The notes under the pieces were generated by a model. The model saw only the letters and a list, made by a program, of their open reading frames with translations, searched no databases and was not told the origin of the DNA. Both the position numbers and the translations under genes were made by a program. Source: Luteimonas abyssi (GTDB lineage Bacteria; Pseudomonadota; Gammaproteobacteria; Xanthomonadales; Xanthomonadaceae). From it: a DNA stretch of 64,000 nucleotides. Below, in pieces: positions 26,257 through 39,293 of this stretch. The stretch is taken from contig NZ_KQ759763.1 in assembly GCF_001482195.1 (NCBI RefSeq), positions 3,571,559 to 3,635,558 of the forward strand, written 5' to 3'. Each line of letters begins with the position of its first letter. The first letter of the stretch is position 1.

Positions 26257-26831
26257 TCGTCCCGTACGGCCGTCTCTCCGATCCGCAGACGGAGCGACAG
26301 TTCGGCCAGGAGATCGGCGAAATCCTCGCGGGCGAGCTTCTCGTCGCCCAACTCCCGACGGGCGCCGGACAATGCCTGGCGGATGCTGTCCTGGCCTGCC
26401 TGCATCTCGGCGGCCAATTGCGCGCCGACGTCGCGCAGGCGCGCTTCGGTCGCGGCGAGCTCGGCCTCCAGCCGCTGCTGGCGCGACAGGGCGTCGTCAC
26501 GCTGGGTGCGCAGCGCCAGGGACAGCCGGTTTTCGGCGTCGTCCAAGGCGGCGATCCGCGCCTGCCCCTCATCGTGAAGCTGGGTCGCCAGTCCGTCCAG
26601 CTTGGCCATGACACGGCCTTCGAGCGCGGTGACCCGTCGCTCCATGTCCGCCGCGATGCGCTGGATCGCCTCGTCGAGGCGTGCGGCGGTGTCGCGATGA
26701 CGACGCTCCAGGTCGCGGACCGCGCCCCCGAACATCAGTTCGCGGACCTGCGCCATCTTGTCGTCGGCAGAATCCGGCACCGGTGCCTGCCCGTTCGTCG
26801 ATGCTTGTTCCTTGGGTTCTTCCCTAGCCAT
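26253..26831 (-). CDS. Coiled-coil protein, first gene of the GTPase operon
   Basis: 192-aa soluble protein, no signal peptide. After a Pro/Asp-rich N tail, a short conserved-looking element (MAQVRELMFGGAVRDLERR) leads into a long coiled coil (about 45-165, heptads rich in Leu/Ala/Arg/Glu). A C-terminal amphipathic helix follows (REDFADLLAELSLRLR). I know of no function. It probably oligomerises and may act as a scaffold for the GTPase or the membrane protein encoded next. Stop overlaps the next start by 4 bases (ATGA). Confidence 0.75.
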   Translation of the reverse strand: MAREEPKEQASTNGQAPVPDSADDKMAQVRELMFGGAVRDLERRHRDTAARLDEAIQRIAADMERRVTALEGRVMAKLDGLATQLHDEGQARIAALDDAENRLSLALRTQRDDALSRQQRLEAELAATEARLRDVGAQLAAEMQAGQDSIRQALSGARRELGDEKLAREDFADLLAELSLRLRIGETAVRDD

Positions 26832-26981
26832 CCCGGCATGCTCCTTCGCGTGCCCCCCACTCGAAAGACCTCAGACGGCCCCACCTGCACGATCCGGCAG
26901 ACCCGACCTCAGCTTCCATCGTTTCGCACTCGCGGAATGCGCTGAATCGGCAGGCGAATCACGCGCGGAGCGACGAAACTC

Positions 26982-27021
26982 GATAGGCATGGACAGTCCA
27001 CCTGTCCGTGACATACCTATC
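26982..27021. promoter_or_regulatory. Imperfect dyad upstream of the GTPase operon (candidate operator)
   Basis: Left arm GATAGGCATGGACAG and right arm CTGTCCGTGACATACCTATC are inverted repeats with one substitution and a 5-base asymmetry, separated by TCCAC. It lies about 150 bases upstream of the operon start at 26831 in a region without genes. It has no T-run, so it is more likely a binding site than a terminator. I see nothing else in 26832-27110. Confidence 0.55.
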
Positions 27022-27110
27022 ATTTTCTAACATTCCTACCACCGCCACCATCCCACGATGTCGCTAGCGGAAGACCGCGGTTCATCCACAGCGTTCCGCC
27101 CGACCAAGTG

Positions 27111-27148
27111 AAAACGCCCCTGCGATCGGCGGATCGCAGGGGCGTTCT
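27111..27148 (-). terminator. Rho-independent terminator of the rpmH-rnpA-yidC operon
   Basis: Perfect 13-base stem CGCCCCTGCGATC / GATCGCAGGGGCG with a GGCG loop, followed on the minus strand by a T-run. It sits 18 bases after the yidC stop. Confidence 0.9.
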
Positions 27149-27166
27149 TCGTGGCGGCTCGACCGA

Positions 27167-28894
27167 TCAGGCCTTGGCGGGCTTGGCCGGCTGATCCGCG
27201 TACTTGCGGATCAGCCACCACTGCTGCAGCAGACCCAGCGCGCCGTTGGTCACCCAGTACAGCACCAGGCCGGCGGGGAAGAAGACCATGATCACGCCGA
27301 ACACCAGCGGCATGAACATCATGATCCGCTGCTGCATCGGATCCATGCCGGTCATCGGGCTGAGCTTCTGCGTGGCCCACATCACCGCCATGTTGACCAC
27401 CGGCAGGATGAAGAAGGGATCGCGCGCGGTCAGGTCCTGGATCCACAGCATCCACGGTGCGTGGCGCAGCTCCACCGACTCCAGCAGCACCCAGTACAGG
27501 GCGAAGAAGATCGGCATCTGCAGCAGGATCGGCAGGCAGCCGCCGACCGGGTTGATCTTCTCCTTCTTGTAGAGCTCCATCATCGCCATCTGGAACTTCT
27601 GGCGGTCGTCGCCGTAGCGCTCCTTGAGCTGCTGGATGCGCGGCTGGAACTTGCGCATCTTCGCCATCGACTTGTACTGCGCCTGCGACAGCGGGAACAG
27701 GGCGATCTTGACCACGACCACCAGGCCGACGATCGCCCAGCCCCAGTTGTTGAACAGGCCGTGCATCAGATCGAGCAGGCGGAACAGCCATTCGCCCAGC
27801 ACCGCCATGATGGTGAAGCGGGAGTAATCCACCGCGCGATCGAGCCCGCGCACATCTTCGGCCCGGATCAGACTGACCAGCTTCGGACCGACCCAGAGGC
27901 GCGCCGTGGTCACCGCGGTTTCGCCGGGCGCGACGTTCACGCCGGGACCGAGTTCGCGGATCAGATGCGGGCTGCGCGCGCCGGCGCCGTCGACGTGCAG
28001 CGAGACCGTGGTCTCGGCGTCGCCTTCGGGGATCCACGCGGTGAAGAAGTGGTGCTGGAGCAAGGCGATCCAGCCGCCGGTACCGCGCTGGTTGACGCCA
28101 CCGTCGTCGGTGAAGTCGGCGAACTTGCGTCGACCGAAGCCGTCCTGGGTGGTGTGCCAGACGCCGCCGTTGAGGCTGAACGACTCCGGATCGGGATTCA
28201 TCCAGTTGCCGGCGGTGATCGGCGGCACCTTGGTCAGCTGGCGATACACGAAGCCCTGCCACGCCTGCGCACCCTGGTTGACCACCTCGTCGCGCACCTC
28301 GAGCGCATAGCTGCCGCGGCGCATGGTGTAGGTGCGACGCACGGTCACGCCGTCGGGTCCGGTCCACACGAACGGGACGGCGACGCTGTCGCCGGCCTGG
28401 TCGAGCACGAACTCGCTCTGCCCGCTCTCGGGAACGAACGTGGCTTCATGGGTCGGGGCGGTGCTGGTGCCGCTGACCCAGCCGACCTGGGCGGCGTAGA
28501 ACGACGCGGGATCCTGGTTGAACAGGGTGACCGGCGGACTGCCTTCGTCGCGCGTCTGCGGATAGGCGAGCAGGTCGGCCGCGACGACGTTGCCGCGCTC
28601 CAGGGTCAGGCGCAGCACATCACTGGTGATGGTCACCGGCGTGCCGCCGGCGGCCGTAGCGCTGGCCGACGGGGCGGCGCCGGGCGCGGGCGGCGCCTCG
28701 GGCACCGTGTTCGGGGCCGCCGGTGTCGTCGCGGACGGGGCCTCGGGAACGGCGCCGGCCGGCACGTCGGGCGCGGTCTGCGCCGTGGGCGTCGCGGTGG
28801 CGGCGGGCGCGGTGCTCTCCCGGCTCCATTCCATCCACAGCAGCGTCGCCACCATCAACCAGGCGAGGATCAGGAAGGTACGGGTCTGGTTCAT
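27167..28894 (-). CDS. yidC: Membrane protein insertase YidC
   Basis: 575-aa inner-membrane insertase. An N-terminal transmembrane helix ([18 protein letters not shown]) is followed by a Pro/Ala/Thr-rich linker and the large periplasmic domain. The conserved C-terminal Oxa1 core carries the sequences [18 protein letters not shown] and [24 protein letters not shown]. It inserts membrane proteins alone or with SecYEG. ATG 28894 gives the family N terminus. It begins only 13 bases after rnpA ends, leaving no room for yidD. Confidence 0.97.
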   Translation of the reverse strand: MNQTRTFLILAWLMVATLLWMEWSRESTAPAATATPTAQTAPDVPAGAVPEAPSATTPAAPNTVPEAPPAPGAAPSASATAAGGTPVTITSDVLRLTLERGNVVAADLLAYPQTRDEGSPPVTLFNQDPASFYAAQVGWVSGTSTAPTHEATFVPESGQSEFVLDQAGDSVAVPFVWTGPDGVTVRRTYTMRRGSYALEVRDEVVNQGAQAWQGFVYRQLTKVPPITAGNWMNPDPESFSLNGGVWHTTQDGFGRRKFADFTDDGGVNQRGTGGWIALLQHHFFTAWIPEGDAETTVSLHVDGAGARSPHLIRELGPGVNVAPGETAVTTARLWVGPKLVSLIRAEDVRGLDRAVDYSRFTIMAVLGEWLFRLLDLMHGLFNNWGWAIVGLVVVVKIALFPLSQAQYKSMAKMRKFQPRIQQLKERYGDDRQKFQMAMMELYKKEKINPVGGCLPILLQMPIFFALYWVLLESVELRHAPWMLWIQDLTARDPFFILPVVNMAVMWATQKLSPMTGMDPMQQRIMMFMPLVFGVIMVFFPAGLVLYWVTNGALGLLQQWWLIRKYADQPAKPAKA

Positions 28895-28907
28895 CGGGCA
28901 GGCACGC

Positions 28908-29369
28908 TCATCCGCCGGTGGAGACCGGCGCGGTCGAAGAAGGGGGGGACGGGGTTGGTTCGGCGGGCATTGTGCCGCCCACCCCGCGGAGGGGCAACGC
29001 ACGGGCCCGCTGCAGCAGCTGTTCGAAGCCGCTGCGCAGCGCGTCGTTGTCGGCCTGGCGCGCGGCGACGCGCGCGACGATCACATACGCGCCCGGCGGC
29101 AGTTCGCCACGCAACCGCCGGAACTGATCGCGCAGCACACGCTTGATGCGGTTGCGGCCGACCGCATGCGGGTCGACTTTCCTGGACACGGCCAGCCCCA
29201 GCCGCCCGGCGTCGCCGTCGGCGAACCAGTGCAGGGCCATCAGGGGAGACGCGACGCGGCGACCGTGCTTGAACACACGATCGAACTCTGCGCGCGCGCG
29301 AACACGCGCCTGCTTCGGAAAGCCGGCGGACGTCATCGACGAACGGAGTCGCAGCGGGTCGCATGCCAT
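28908..29369 (-). CDS. rnpA: Ribonuclease P protein component
   Basis: Protein subunit of RNase P, which supports the catalytic RNA in 5' maturation of tRNAs. The RNR signature is clear ([23 protein letters not shown]), preceded by [17 protein letters not shown]. At 153 aa it is slightly long because of a Pro/Ser/Thr-rich C-terminal tail. Two starts are possible (29369, or 29336 giving [12 protein letters not shown]). It follows rpmH by 25 bases, the normal operon order. Confidence 0.94.
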   Translation of the reverse strand: MACDPLRLRSSMTSAGFPKQARVRARAEFDRVFKHGRRVASPLMALHWFADGDAGRLGLAVSRKVDPHAVGRNRIKRVLRDQFRRLRGELPPGAYVIVARVAARQADNDALRSGFEQLLQRARALPLRGVGGTMPAEPTPSPPSSTAPVSTGG

Positions 29370-29394
29370 GCCGGCACGCGACCACAGCCTGCGA

Positions 29395-29535
29395 TCAGGC
29401 GCAGAGGCGCTTGCGGCCCTTGGCGCGGCGACGGGCGAGGATCTTGCGGCCGTCAGCGGTCTTCATGCGGGCACGGAAACCGTGGTCGCGCTTGCGCTTC
29501 AGGTTGCTGGGTTGGTAGGTGCGCTTGGTGGCCAT
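29395..29535 (-). CDS. rpmH: 50S ribosomal protein L34
   Basis: 46-aa, very basic ribosomal protein: starts [20 protein letters not shown], contains [19 protein letters not shown] and ends KRLCA. Length and sequence are as expected for L34. First gene of the operon rpmH-rnpA-yidC and divergent from dnaA across a 223-base region that must hold promoters for both. Confidence 0.97.
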   Translation of the reverse strand: MATKRTYQPSNLKRKRDHGFRARMKTADGRKILARRRAKGRKRLCA

Positions 29536-29758
29536 GGGGATGCTCGTTGCATGGACGCGACGGAAAGAACCGGCGATTCTAGCCAGCCTGCGGGGGGTGC
29601 GTCAACGGCGCATGAAACAGCGCCGTCTGCCGCCGGGCGTGTCGCGGGCAGACCGCTGCCGTGGCGGGGGTGCGATGATAGTCTGCCGCCCCACCCTGCG
29701 CCCGCGCGCCGTGACATCGCCGTCGCGGGGCCGCCGGCCGATTGCAGAACGACCCCGA

Positions 29759-31093
29759 ATGGATGTCTGGCCCCGCTGTCTCGAACGTCTCGAAGCCGAA
29801 TTCCCGGCCGAGGACGTGCACACCTGGTTGAAGCCGCTGCAGGCCACGCAGCGCGACGACACCACCGTGCTCTACGCTCCCAACGCCTTCGTCCGCGACG
29901 AAGTCCGCGCACGCTATCTCGCCCGTATCCGCGAACTGCTGCAGCATTTCGCCGGCAACGGCGACGTCGCGCTCGAAATCGGCTCGATGCCGCGCGCCAC
30001 GGCGCCCGTCACACCGACCTTCGCCGACGCTGCGCCGGCCGCGGCCCTGGCGGTACCGTCGGAACCGTTCGTCGGCAATCTGGACAGCCACTACACCTTC
30101 GAGAACTTCGTCGAGGGCCGCAGCAACCAGCTCGGTCGCGCCGCGGCGTTGCAGGCCGCGCAGAAGCCCGGCGATCGCGCGCACAACCCATTGTTGCTGT
30201 ACGGCAGCACCGGCCTGGGCAAGACCCACCTGATGTTCGCTGCGGGCAATGCGATGCGCACCGCGAACCCGGCCATGCGCGTGCTCTACCTGCGCTCCGA
30301 GCAATTCTTCAGCGCGATGATGAAGGCGCTGCAGGAACGCGCCATGGATGCGTTCAAACGCCAGTTCCAGAGCGTGGACGCGTTGCTGATCGACGACATC
30401 CAGTTCTTCGCCGGCAAGGAGCGCACCCAGGAAGAGTTCTTCCACACCTTCAACGCGCTGTTCGACGGCCGCCAGCAGATCATCATGACCTGCGACCGGT
30501 TTCCGCGCGAAGTCGAAGGGCTGGAGCCGCGCCTGAAGTCGCGTCTCGCCTGGGGCCTGTCGGTCGCGATCGATCCGCCCGACTTCGAGACCCGTGCGCA
30601 GATCGTGCTGTCCAAGGCGCGCGAGCGCGGTGCGCAGATCCCCGAAGACGTGGCGTTCCTGATCGCGAAGAAGATGCGCTCGAACGTCCGCGACCTCGAG
30701 GGAGCGCTCAATACGCTCGCAGCGCGCGCGAACTTCACCGGCCGCGCCATCACCCAGGAGTTCGCCCAGGAGACCCTGCGCGACCTGTTGCGCGCGCAGA
30801 TGCACAGTGTCGGCATCCCTAACATCCAGAAGACCGTGGCAGACTACTACGGCCTGCAGATCAAGGACTTGCTGTCGAAGCGACGCACCCGTTCGCTGGC
30901 CCGCCCCCGACAGGTGGCGATGGCCCTGGCGAAGGAGCTGACCGAACACAGCCTGCCCGAGATCGGGGACGCCTTCGCGGGGCGCGACCACACCACCGTG
31001 CTTCATGCCTGCCGCCAGATTCGCAGCCTGCAGGAGACCGATGGCAAGCTCCGCGAGGACTGGGACAAGCTGATCCGCAAACTCAGTGAGTAA
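29759..31093 (+). CDS. dnaA: Chromosomal replication initiator protein DnaA
   Basis: 444-aa initiator. Domain I (1-75) includes [26 protein letters not shown] short Ala/Pro-rich domain II follows. The AAA+ domain has Walker [10 protein letters not shown] (149-157) and Walker [10 protein letters not shown]. The domain IV DNA-binding helix-turn-helix carries the signature [14 protein letters not shown] (about 408-421). ATG 29759 gives the standard N terminus; the open frame upstream is not typical of DnaA. It binds the boxes in the oriC region directly downstream. Confidence 0.98.
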   Translation: MDVWPRCLERLEAEFPAEDVHTWLKPLQATQRDDTTVLYAPNAFVRDEVRARYLARIRELLQHFAGNGDVALEIGSMPRATAPVTPTFADAAPAAALAVPSEPFVGNLDSHYTFENFVEGRSNQLGRAAALQAAQKPGDRAHNPLLLYGSTGLGKTHLMFAAGNAMRTANPAMRVLYLRSEQFFSAMMKALQERAMDAFKRQFQSVDALLIDDIQFFAGKERTQEEFFHTFNALFDGRQQIIMTCDRFPREVEGLEPRLKSRLAWGLSVAIDPPDFETRAQIVLSKARERGAQIPEDVAFLIAKKMRSNVRDLEGALNTLAARANFTGRAITQEFAQETLRDLLRAQMHSVGIPNIQKTVADYYGLQIKDLLSKRRTRSLARPRQVAMALAKELTEHSLPEIGDAFAGRDHTTVLHACRQIRSLQETDGKLREDWDKLIRKLSE

Positions 31094-31354
31094 CCCGTCC
31101 ACAACCGGCCTCTCGGCGACCCCGTGCAGAACTGCGGGAGAACCTGTGGACAAGTCGGAGACCGGACGCGGCGACCGAAGTTGTCCACAGGTTGTCTCCA
31201 AGCCGGCTCAAGTTGTCCACCTGCTTTCGATGTCTGTTTTTTGTTTTTGATTCAACGACTTAGGATGCTAGTCCACGGATTTTCCGGACTCCATCACCAC
31301 CGCTTTTTAGATTTATCCAATATTTGATACATGGGCATGGGGGATATCGCGAAC
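31094..31354. other. Chromosomal replication origin oriC (dnaA-dnaN spacer)
   Basis: The 261-base spacer holds DnaA-box-like sites with the core TTGTCCACA: inverted at 31145-31153, direct at 31181-31189, TTGTCCACC at 31213-31221, plus weaker sites at 31097-31104 and TTATCCAAT at 31313-31321. T-rich stretches at 31236-31250 and 31303-31325 stand out against the high GC and are candidates for the unwinding element. The position between dnaA and dnaN is the classical one. Confidence 0.85.
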
Positions 31355-32455
31355 ATGCGTTTCAGTCTTCAACGTGAAGTCTTCCTGCGGCCCCTGGCCC
31401 AGGTGGTCAATGTCGTCGAGCGGCGTCAGACACTGCCCGTACTCGCCAATCTGCTGGTCCAGGTCAGCGACGGTCAGCTGTCGTTGACCGGTACCGATCT
31501 CGAAGTGGAGATGGTCGCGCGCACGGCGGTCGACGACGCCCAGGATGGCGAGACGACCATCCCCGCACGCAAGCTGTTCGAGATCGTTCGGGCGCTGCCG
31601 GATGGGAGCAAGGTCACCATCAGTCAGTCCGGCGACAAGATCTCGGTGCAGGCCGGGCGCAGCCGGTTCAGCCTGGCCAGCCTGCCGGCGAACGACTTCC
31701 CGTCGATCGACGATGTCGAGACCACCGAGCGCGTCCAGGTCGCCGAAGCGGCGCTGAAGGAATTGATCGAGCGCACCGCGTTCGCCATGGCCCAGCAGGA
31801 CGTCCGTTATTACCTCAATGGCCTGTTGTTCGATCTGGCCGAGCAGCGCCTGCGTTGCGTGGCGACCGACGGCCACCGCCTCGCCTTGTGCGAAGCGGAT
31901 CTGGATGCGCAGGTCGCGACGAAGCGGCAGATCATCGTCCCGCGCAAGGGCGTGCAGGAACTGCAGCGGTTGCTGGAAGGCGGCGACCGCGTGCTGGAAC
32001 TGGAGATGGACCGCAGCCATTTGCGGGTCAAGCGCGACGATGTCACGTTCACCTCGAAGCTCATCGACGGCAAGTTCCCCGATTACGAAGCGGTGATTCC
32101 GATCGGTGCGGACCGCGAAGTCGCGGTGGATCGCGAAGTGCTGCGTGCGGCGCTGCAGCGTGCGGCGATCCTGTCGAATGAGAAGTACCGTGGCGTGCGG
32201 GTCGAGGTTTCGCCCGGTCAGCTCAAGATCAGCGCGCACAACCCGGAGCAGGAAGAGGCGCAGGAAGAGGTCGAGGCCGATACCAAGGTCGAGGATCTCG
32301 CGATCGGCTTCAACGTGAATTACCTCATGGATGCGCTGGGCGCATTGCGCGGCGAGGAAATCGTGCTGCAGCTGCGCGACGCCAACTCCTCCGCGCTCGT
32401 GCGCGAGTCGGCGAATGCCAAGTCGCGTCACGTGGTGATGCCGCTGCGCCTCTGA
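31355..32455 (+). CDS. dnaN: DNA polymerase III beta sliding clamp
   Basis: 366 aa from ATG 31355, the same length as the E. coli protein. Starts MRFSLQREVFLRPLAQVVNVVERRQ and ends HVVMPLRL, the clamp C terminus. It forms the ring that tethers polymerases, MutS and ligase. An in-frame ATG at 31331 would add eight residues not typical of the family. parS site and terminator follow directly; recF is unusually far away (0.8 kb). Confidence 0.97.
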   Translation: MRFSLQREVFLRPLAQVVNVVERRQTLPVLANLLVQVSDGQLSLTGTDLEVEMVARTAVDDAQDGETTIPARKLFEIVRALPDGSKVTISQSGDKISVQAGRSRFSLASLPANDFPSIDDVETTERVQVAEAALKELIERTAFAMAQQDVRYYLNGLLFDLAEQRLRCVATDGHRLALCEADLDAQVATKRQIIVPRKGVQELQRLLEGGDRVLELEMDRSHLRVKRDDVTFTSKLIDGKFPDYEAVIPIGADREVAVDREVLRAALQRAAILSNEKYRGVRVEVSPGQLKISAHNPEQEEAQEEVEADTKVEDLAIGFNVNYLMDALGALRGEEIVLQLRDANSSALVRESANAKSRHVVMPLRL

Positions 32456-32459
32456 GCGA

Positions 32460-32475
32460 TGTTTCACGTGGAACA
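32460..32475. promoter_or_regulatory. parS-like partition site 1
   Basis: TGTTTCACGTGGAACA, one position from a perfect palindrome and matching the bacterial parS consensus bound by ParB. It begins 5 bases after the dnaN stop codon. Confidence 0.88.
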
Positions 32476-32483
32476 CGCGAAAG

Positions 32484-32505
32484 ACCCGGCTTCGGCCGGG
32501 TTTTT
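32484..32505 (+). terminator. Rho-independent terminator after dnaN
   Basis: Seven-base stem ACCCGGC / GCCGGGT with a stable TTCG tetraloop, followed by five T. It ends the dnaA-dnaN transcription unit. Confidence 0.9.
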
Positions 32506-33264
32506 CTTTGGTCGGCTCGGAGGCCCCGGTCCGTCTGCCGGAATTGTCGTGCCGGTTCCCCATGATGGTCGCGGTCGGGCCCGATGGCGGTCTGGTATGG
32601 GCCGCAGCCGCCGGCGGTCCCTGCTCTCCGAGACTTGAACGTGGGCCACGGTGAGACGTGTCCGCGACCGGGCTGTGGGTGGCTCAGCGCGTACCCGATC
32701 CGCCGGGTCGTCCCATCGGGGCGGAGGCGAGCTCTGGCTGCGGAGCGCGGGTGCGTCGTGTCGGGCGCAGGCTGGGGCCGGAAGACGCGTGGCGCAGCGG
32801 CCCATCCGGAGCGCAGCAATCAGGGCGCGGCGGTTCACATCGGCCGGTGGCTGCTCTGGGAAGTGAGCCGACGCACGGGCTGACCCGCGAGGCACGGCGG
32901 GCTGAAGGGCGCACGGGAGAGTGCGTGGCCTGCCGCAGGTGGCGTGTCTCCGAATTGCGGGCCGGACGACCGGGGTGGGCTCCTGATGATCGTCGGGCGA
33001 CGCATCTGCTTGTCGTCGCGGGGTTGGGGAACGCCTTCGCCGGCGTGGGCCCTGACGTGTGTTGGCGCCGCGTGGGCTGGAGGTCGGGTTCCTCAGGAGG
33101 CTCCACCGCATCAGGGCGGGATGCGCCGGACGCCCGAAGCTGCGATCGTCCCCTGCTCGATCGCGCCACGCCGCCTCGTGACCGGGGCCGGGCAGCTACA
33201 CTGTCGCGCCGCCGTCTCCCGCTCGCGACCTTCCCTTCCTGGCCCTGCTCCGCCCTTCACTGCC
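32506..33264. other. 760-base spacer between dnaN and recF without a recognisable gene
   Basis: Several overlapping open frames exist on both strands, but their translations are Arg/Pro/Gly-rich and without family resemblance, and no start has a good ribosome-binding site. The recF promoter must lie near its end. In many bacteria dnaN and recF are almost contiguous, so the gap is unusual. I see no repeat, tRNA or terminator after 32505. Confidence 0.55.
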
Positions 33265-36943
<3,679 letters not shown>

Positions 36944-37027
36944 GGCCGGCGCCCGGCGACTGTGCTTGACGAGCCGTTAATCCTTGCCTGATTACAAGAT
37001 CTGATCCTGCCTGCGGATACTCCAGCC

Positions 37028-37834
37028 ATGAAGCCGATTCTCGCCGCGCTGGCCGCGGCGGTGCTCGCCACCGCCTGCGCCACCACGACCTCCCCGACCG
37101 GTCGCACCCAGTACGTCGGTGCCGTCTCCCAGGATCAGCTCAACCAGCTGGGTGAAAAAGCCTTCGCGGAGATGAAGGCGCAGGAGCGGGTGTCCAACGA
37201 CACGCGCCAGAACGCCTACGTGAGCTGCGTGGTCAACGCGATCGTGCAGCAGCTGCCCGCGGCCGATCAGCGGATCCGCTGGGAATCGGCCGTCTTCGTC
37301 AACGACGAACCCAATGCCTTCGCCCTGCCCGGCGGCAAGGTCGGCATCAACACCGGCCTGTTCAAGGTCGCGCAGAACCAGGACCAGCTGGCGGCCGTGG
37401 TCGCTCACGAAATCGGCCACGTCATCGCCCGGCACCACGACGAACGCATCACCCGGCAGAGCGGCGCCAGCGGCGCGCTCAACGTGCTCGGCGCCGTACT
37501 CGGCTCGCGTTACGGCGAGGGGATTGGCAATGCAGCCGTCCAAGGTGGCAGTATTGCGGCGCAGGCAGGGTTCCTGCTGCCCGGTTCGCGGGCGCAGGAG
37601 AGCGAGGCCGATGTCGTCGGGCAACAGTGGATGGCAGCGGCAGGGTTCGATCCGCGGGCAGCGGTCAACCTGTGGCAGAACATGATCGCCGCCGGCGGCA
37701 ATCGTCCGCCGCAGTGGCTGTCGACCCACCCCGATCCGCAGAGCCGCATCGGCGAGCTGCGGTCGCGCGCGGACGGATTGCTTCCCACGTGGGAGCAGGC
37801 ACGCGCGGCGGGGCGTCGACCCCAGTGTGGCTGA
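37028..37834 (+). CDS. M48 family metallopeptidase, lipoprotein
   Basis: 268-aa zinc protease. Signal peptide with lipobox LATAC (Cys17), so membrane-anchored in the periplasm. Zinc motif HEIGH is at 127-131 and the third ligand Glu in QESEADVVG near 192. VFVNDEPNAFALPGGKVGINTGLF is typical of the M48C BepA/LoiP group. It probably degrades misassembled outer-membrane proteins; no TPR domain is attached, so it is closer to LoiP/YcaL than to BepA. The next gene encodes a TPR protein in the same direction. Confidence 0.92.
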   Translation: MKPILAALAAAVLATACATTTSPTGRTQYVGAVSQDQLNQLGEKAFAEMKAQERVSNDTRQNAYVSCVVNAIVQQLPAADQRIRWESAVFVNDEPNAFALPGGKVGINTGLFKVAQNQDQLAAVVAHEIGHVIARHHDERITRQSGASGALNVLGAVLGSRYGEGIGNAAVQGGSIAAQAGFLLPGSRAQESEADVVGQQWMAAAGFDPRAAVNLWQNMIAAGGNRPPQWLSTHPDPQSRIGELRSRADGLLPTWEQARAAGRRPQCG

Positions 37835-37915
37835 CAGGACGTTGGCAGAACCAACCCCCACCCGATGCACCGCGGCCCGGTGCCTCACATCGTCAGAACA
37901 GCTACAGGTGATTGC

Positions 37916-39136
37916 ATGAACGCCACTCTCCATGCTCCGGCCCTGATCGCGCTCGCGGTCGCTGCCGTCCTCGGAACGGGTTCCGTCGCGGAGGTGCGCG
38001 CCGCCGTCCCCGCCCCGTCCAACCAGGTGTCCAGTCAGGACGCGCAGTGCCAGTCCCGTGAGCGCGGGTCGCGCGGTGGCAATCGTGCCGAGGAACTTTA
38101 TCCCCAGGCCACCCGCCAGGCGCCCTCGGAGCGTGCCTCGTCGCGCATGGGCTCGCGCCTGTCCCGTCTCGGTGCCGCGTTCGACAAGGACGACAATGCC
38201 GGTGTGCGGCAGATGGCCGACGAAATCATCGCCGAGGAGCGCGCCAACAATTACGACCGCGCCTACGCGGCGCAGCTGGCCGCGAATGCCGCCTACAACG
38301 ACGACGATCTCGTGGCGGCCAAGGCGTACCTGACCCGGACGGTCGAGCTCGACGCGCTCGACAACAACGGTCACTTCCAGTCGCTGATGATGCTGGCCCA
38401 GCTGCAGGCCCAGGACGACGAGCTCGACCAGGCGCTGGCCACGCTCGACCGCTACTTCGAAGGCAGCGGCAGCCAGCGTCCGGAAGACCTCGCACTCAAG
38501 GGTCAGATCCTGGCGCAGGCCGAGCGCGGCGCGGAGGCGATCCCGCTGCTGCAGCAGGCCATCGAGGCCTCGGAGAACCCGCAGGCGGGCTGGACCCAGG
38601 CGCTGATGGCGGCGTACCTGGAAACCGACAACACCGCCGAGGCGACCCGCCTGGCCGAACAGATCGCGTCGAACGCACCCGACGACAAGCGTTCCCAGCT
38701 CAACCTGGCGTCGATGTACATCCAGGCCGACGACACCGACCGCGCGATCGAGGTCATGGAGCGCCTGCGTTCGAGCGGGCAGCTCACCGAGGATCGCGAG
38801 TATCGCAACCTGTTCGCGCTGTATCTCAGCACGGACGGCGGCGAGGCGCGCGCGATCGAAGTGATCAACGACGGTCTCGCCAAGGGCGTGCTGGAAGAGA
38901 ACCACCAGACCTACCTGGCGCTGGGTCAGGCCTATTACTTCTCGGACCAGCCCGGCCCGGCGATCGAGGCCTACCAGAAGGCCGCACCGTTGTCGTCGGA
39001 TGGCGAAACCTATCTCAACCTAGCCAAGATCCTGGTCGGCGAGGATCGTGTGCCCGAGGCCAAGCAGGCTGCGCAGCAGGCGCTGGACAAGGGCGTTCGG
39101 AATCCTGAGGAAGCGCGACGGCTGATCGCGCTCTGA
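37916..39136 (+). CDS. Exported tetratricopeptide-repeat protein
   Basis: 406-aa protein with a signal peptide (APALIALAVAAVLGTGSVAEVRA). About eight TPR-like helix pairs follow, for example SLMMLAQLQAQDDELDQALATLDRYF, LALKGQILAQAERGAEAIPLLQQAI and TYLALGQAYYFSDQPGPAIEAYQKA. It is likely periplasmic and mediates protein contacts. It lies between the M48 protease and the TonB operon; a role with the TonB system is possible but unproven. ATG 37916 chosen because it starts directly at the signal peptide. Confidence 0.85.
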   Translation: MNATLHAPALIALAVAAVLGTGSVAEVRAAVPAPSNQVSSQDAQCQSRERGSRGGNRAEELYPQATRQAPSERASSRMGSRLSRLGAAFDKDDNAGVRQMADEIIAEERANNYDRAYAAQLAANAAYNDDDLVAAKAYLTRTVELDALDNNGHFQSLMMLAQLQAQDDELDQALATLDRYFEGSGSQRPEDLALKGQILAQAERGAEAIPLLQQAIEASENPQAGWTQALMAAYLETDNTAEATRLAEQIASNAPDDKRSQLNLASMYIQADDTDRAIEVMERLRSSGQLTEDREYRNLFALYLSTDGGEARAIEVINDGLAKGVLEENHQTYLALGQAYYFSDQPGPAIEAYQKAAPLSSDGETYLNLAKILVGEDRVPEAKQAAQQALDKGVRNPEEARRLIAL

Positions 39137-39293
39137 CGCCATTGGTACCGCTCCCGGCCGCCGTGCCGGGGGTTGGTCCCAGGATGCGTTTTTGTTATAG
39201 ACTTGGGGATTCGCGTCGTCGATTCAATAGAGACGCGGTTCCGAACCATCGACAGGGCACCTCGGTGTCCGGCCAGACTTGAGTTCCCCCCGC

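Noticed and set aside
27036-28367. A 443-codon frame on the minus strand overlapping yidC in another frame
   Set aside because: It reads through yidC in a shifted frame with Arg-rich nonsense sequence; the real yidC frame is complete.
32584-33111. Candidate small proteins in the dnaN-recF spacer
   Set aside because: Overlapping frames on both strands, no ribosome-binding site, extreme Arg/Pro/Gly bias and no recognisable domain. I kept the region as an unexplained spacer instead.
39181-39293. Promoter with TATAGA in front of tonB
   Set aside because: A TATAGA-like hexamer is present near 39196, but I could not find a -35 box at a suitable distance, nor is it clear that it is used rather than read-through. 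I did not list it.
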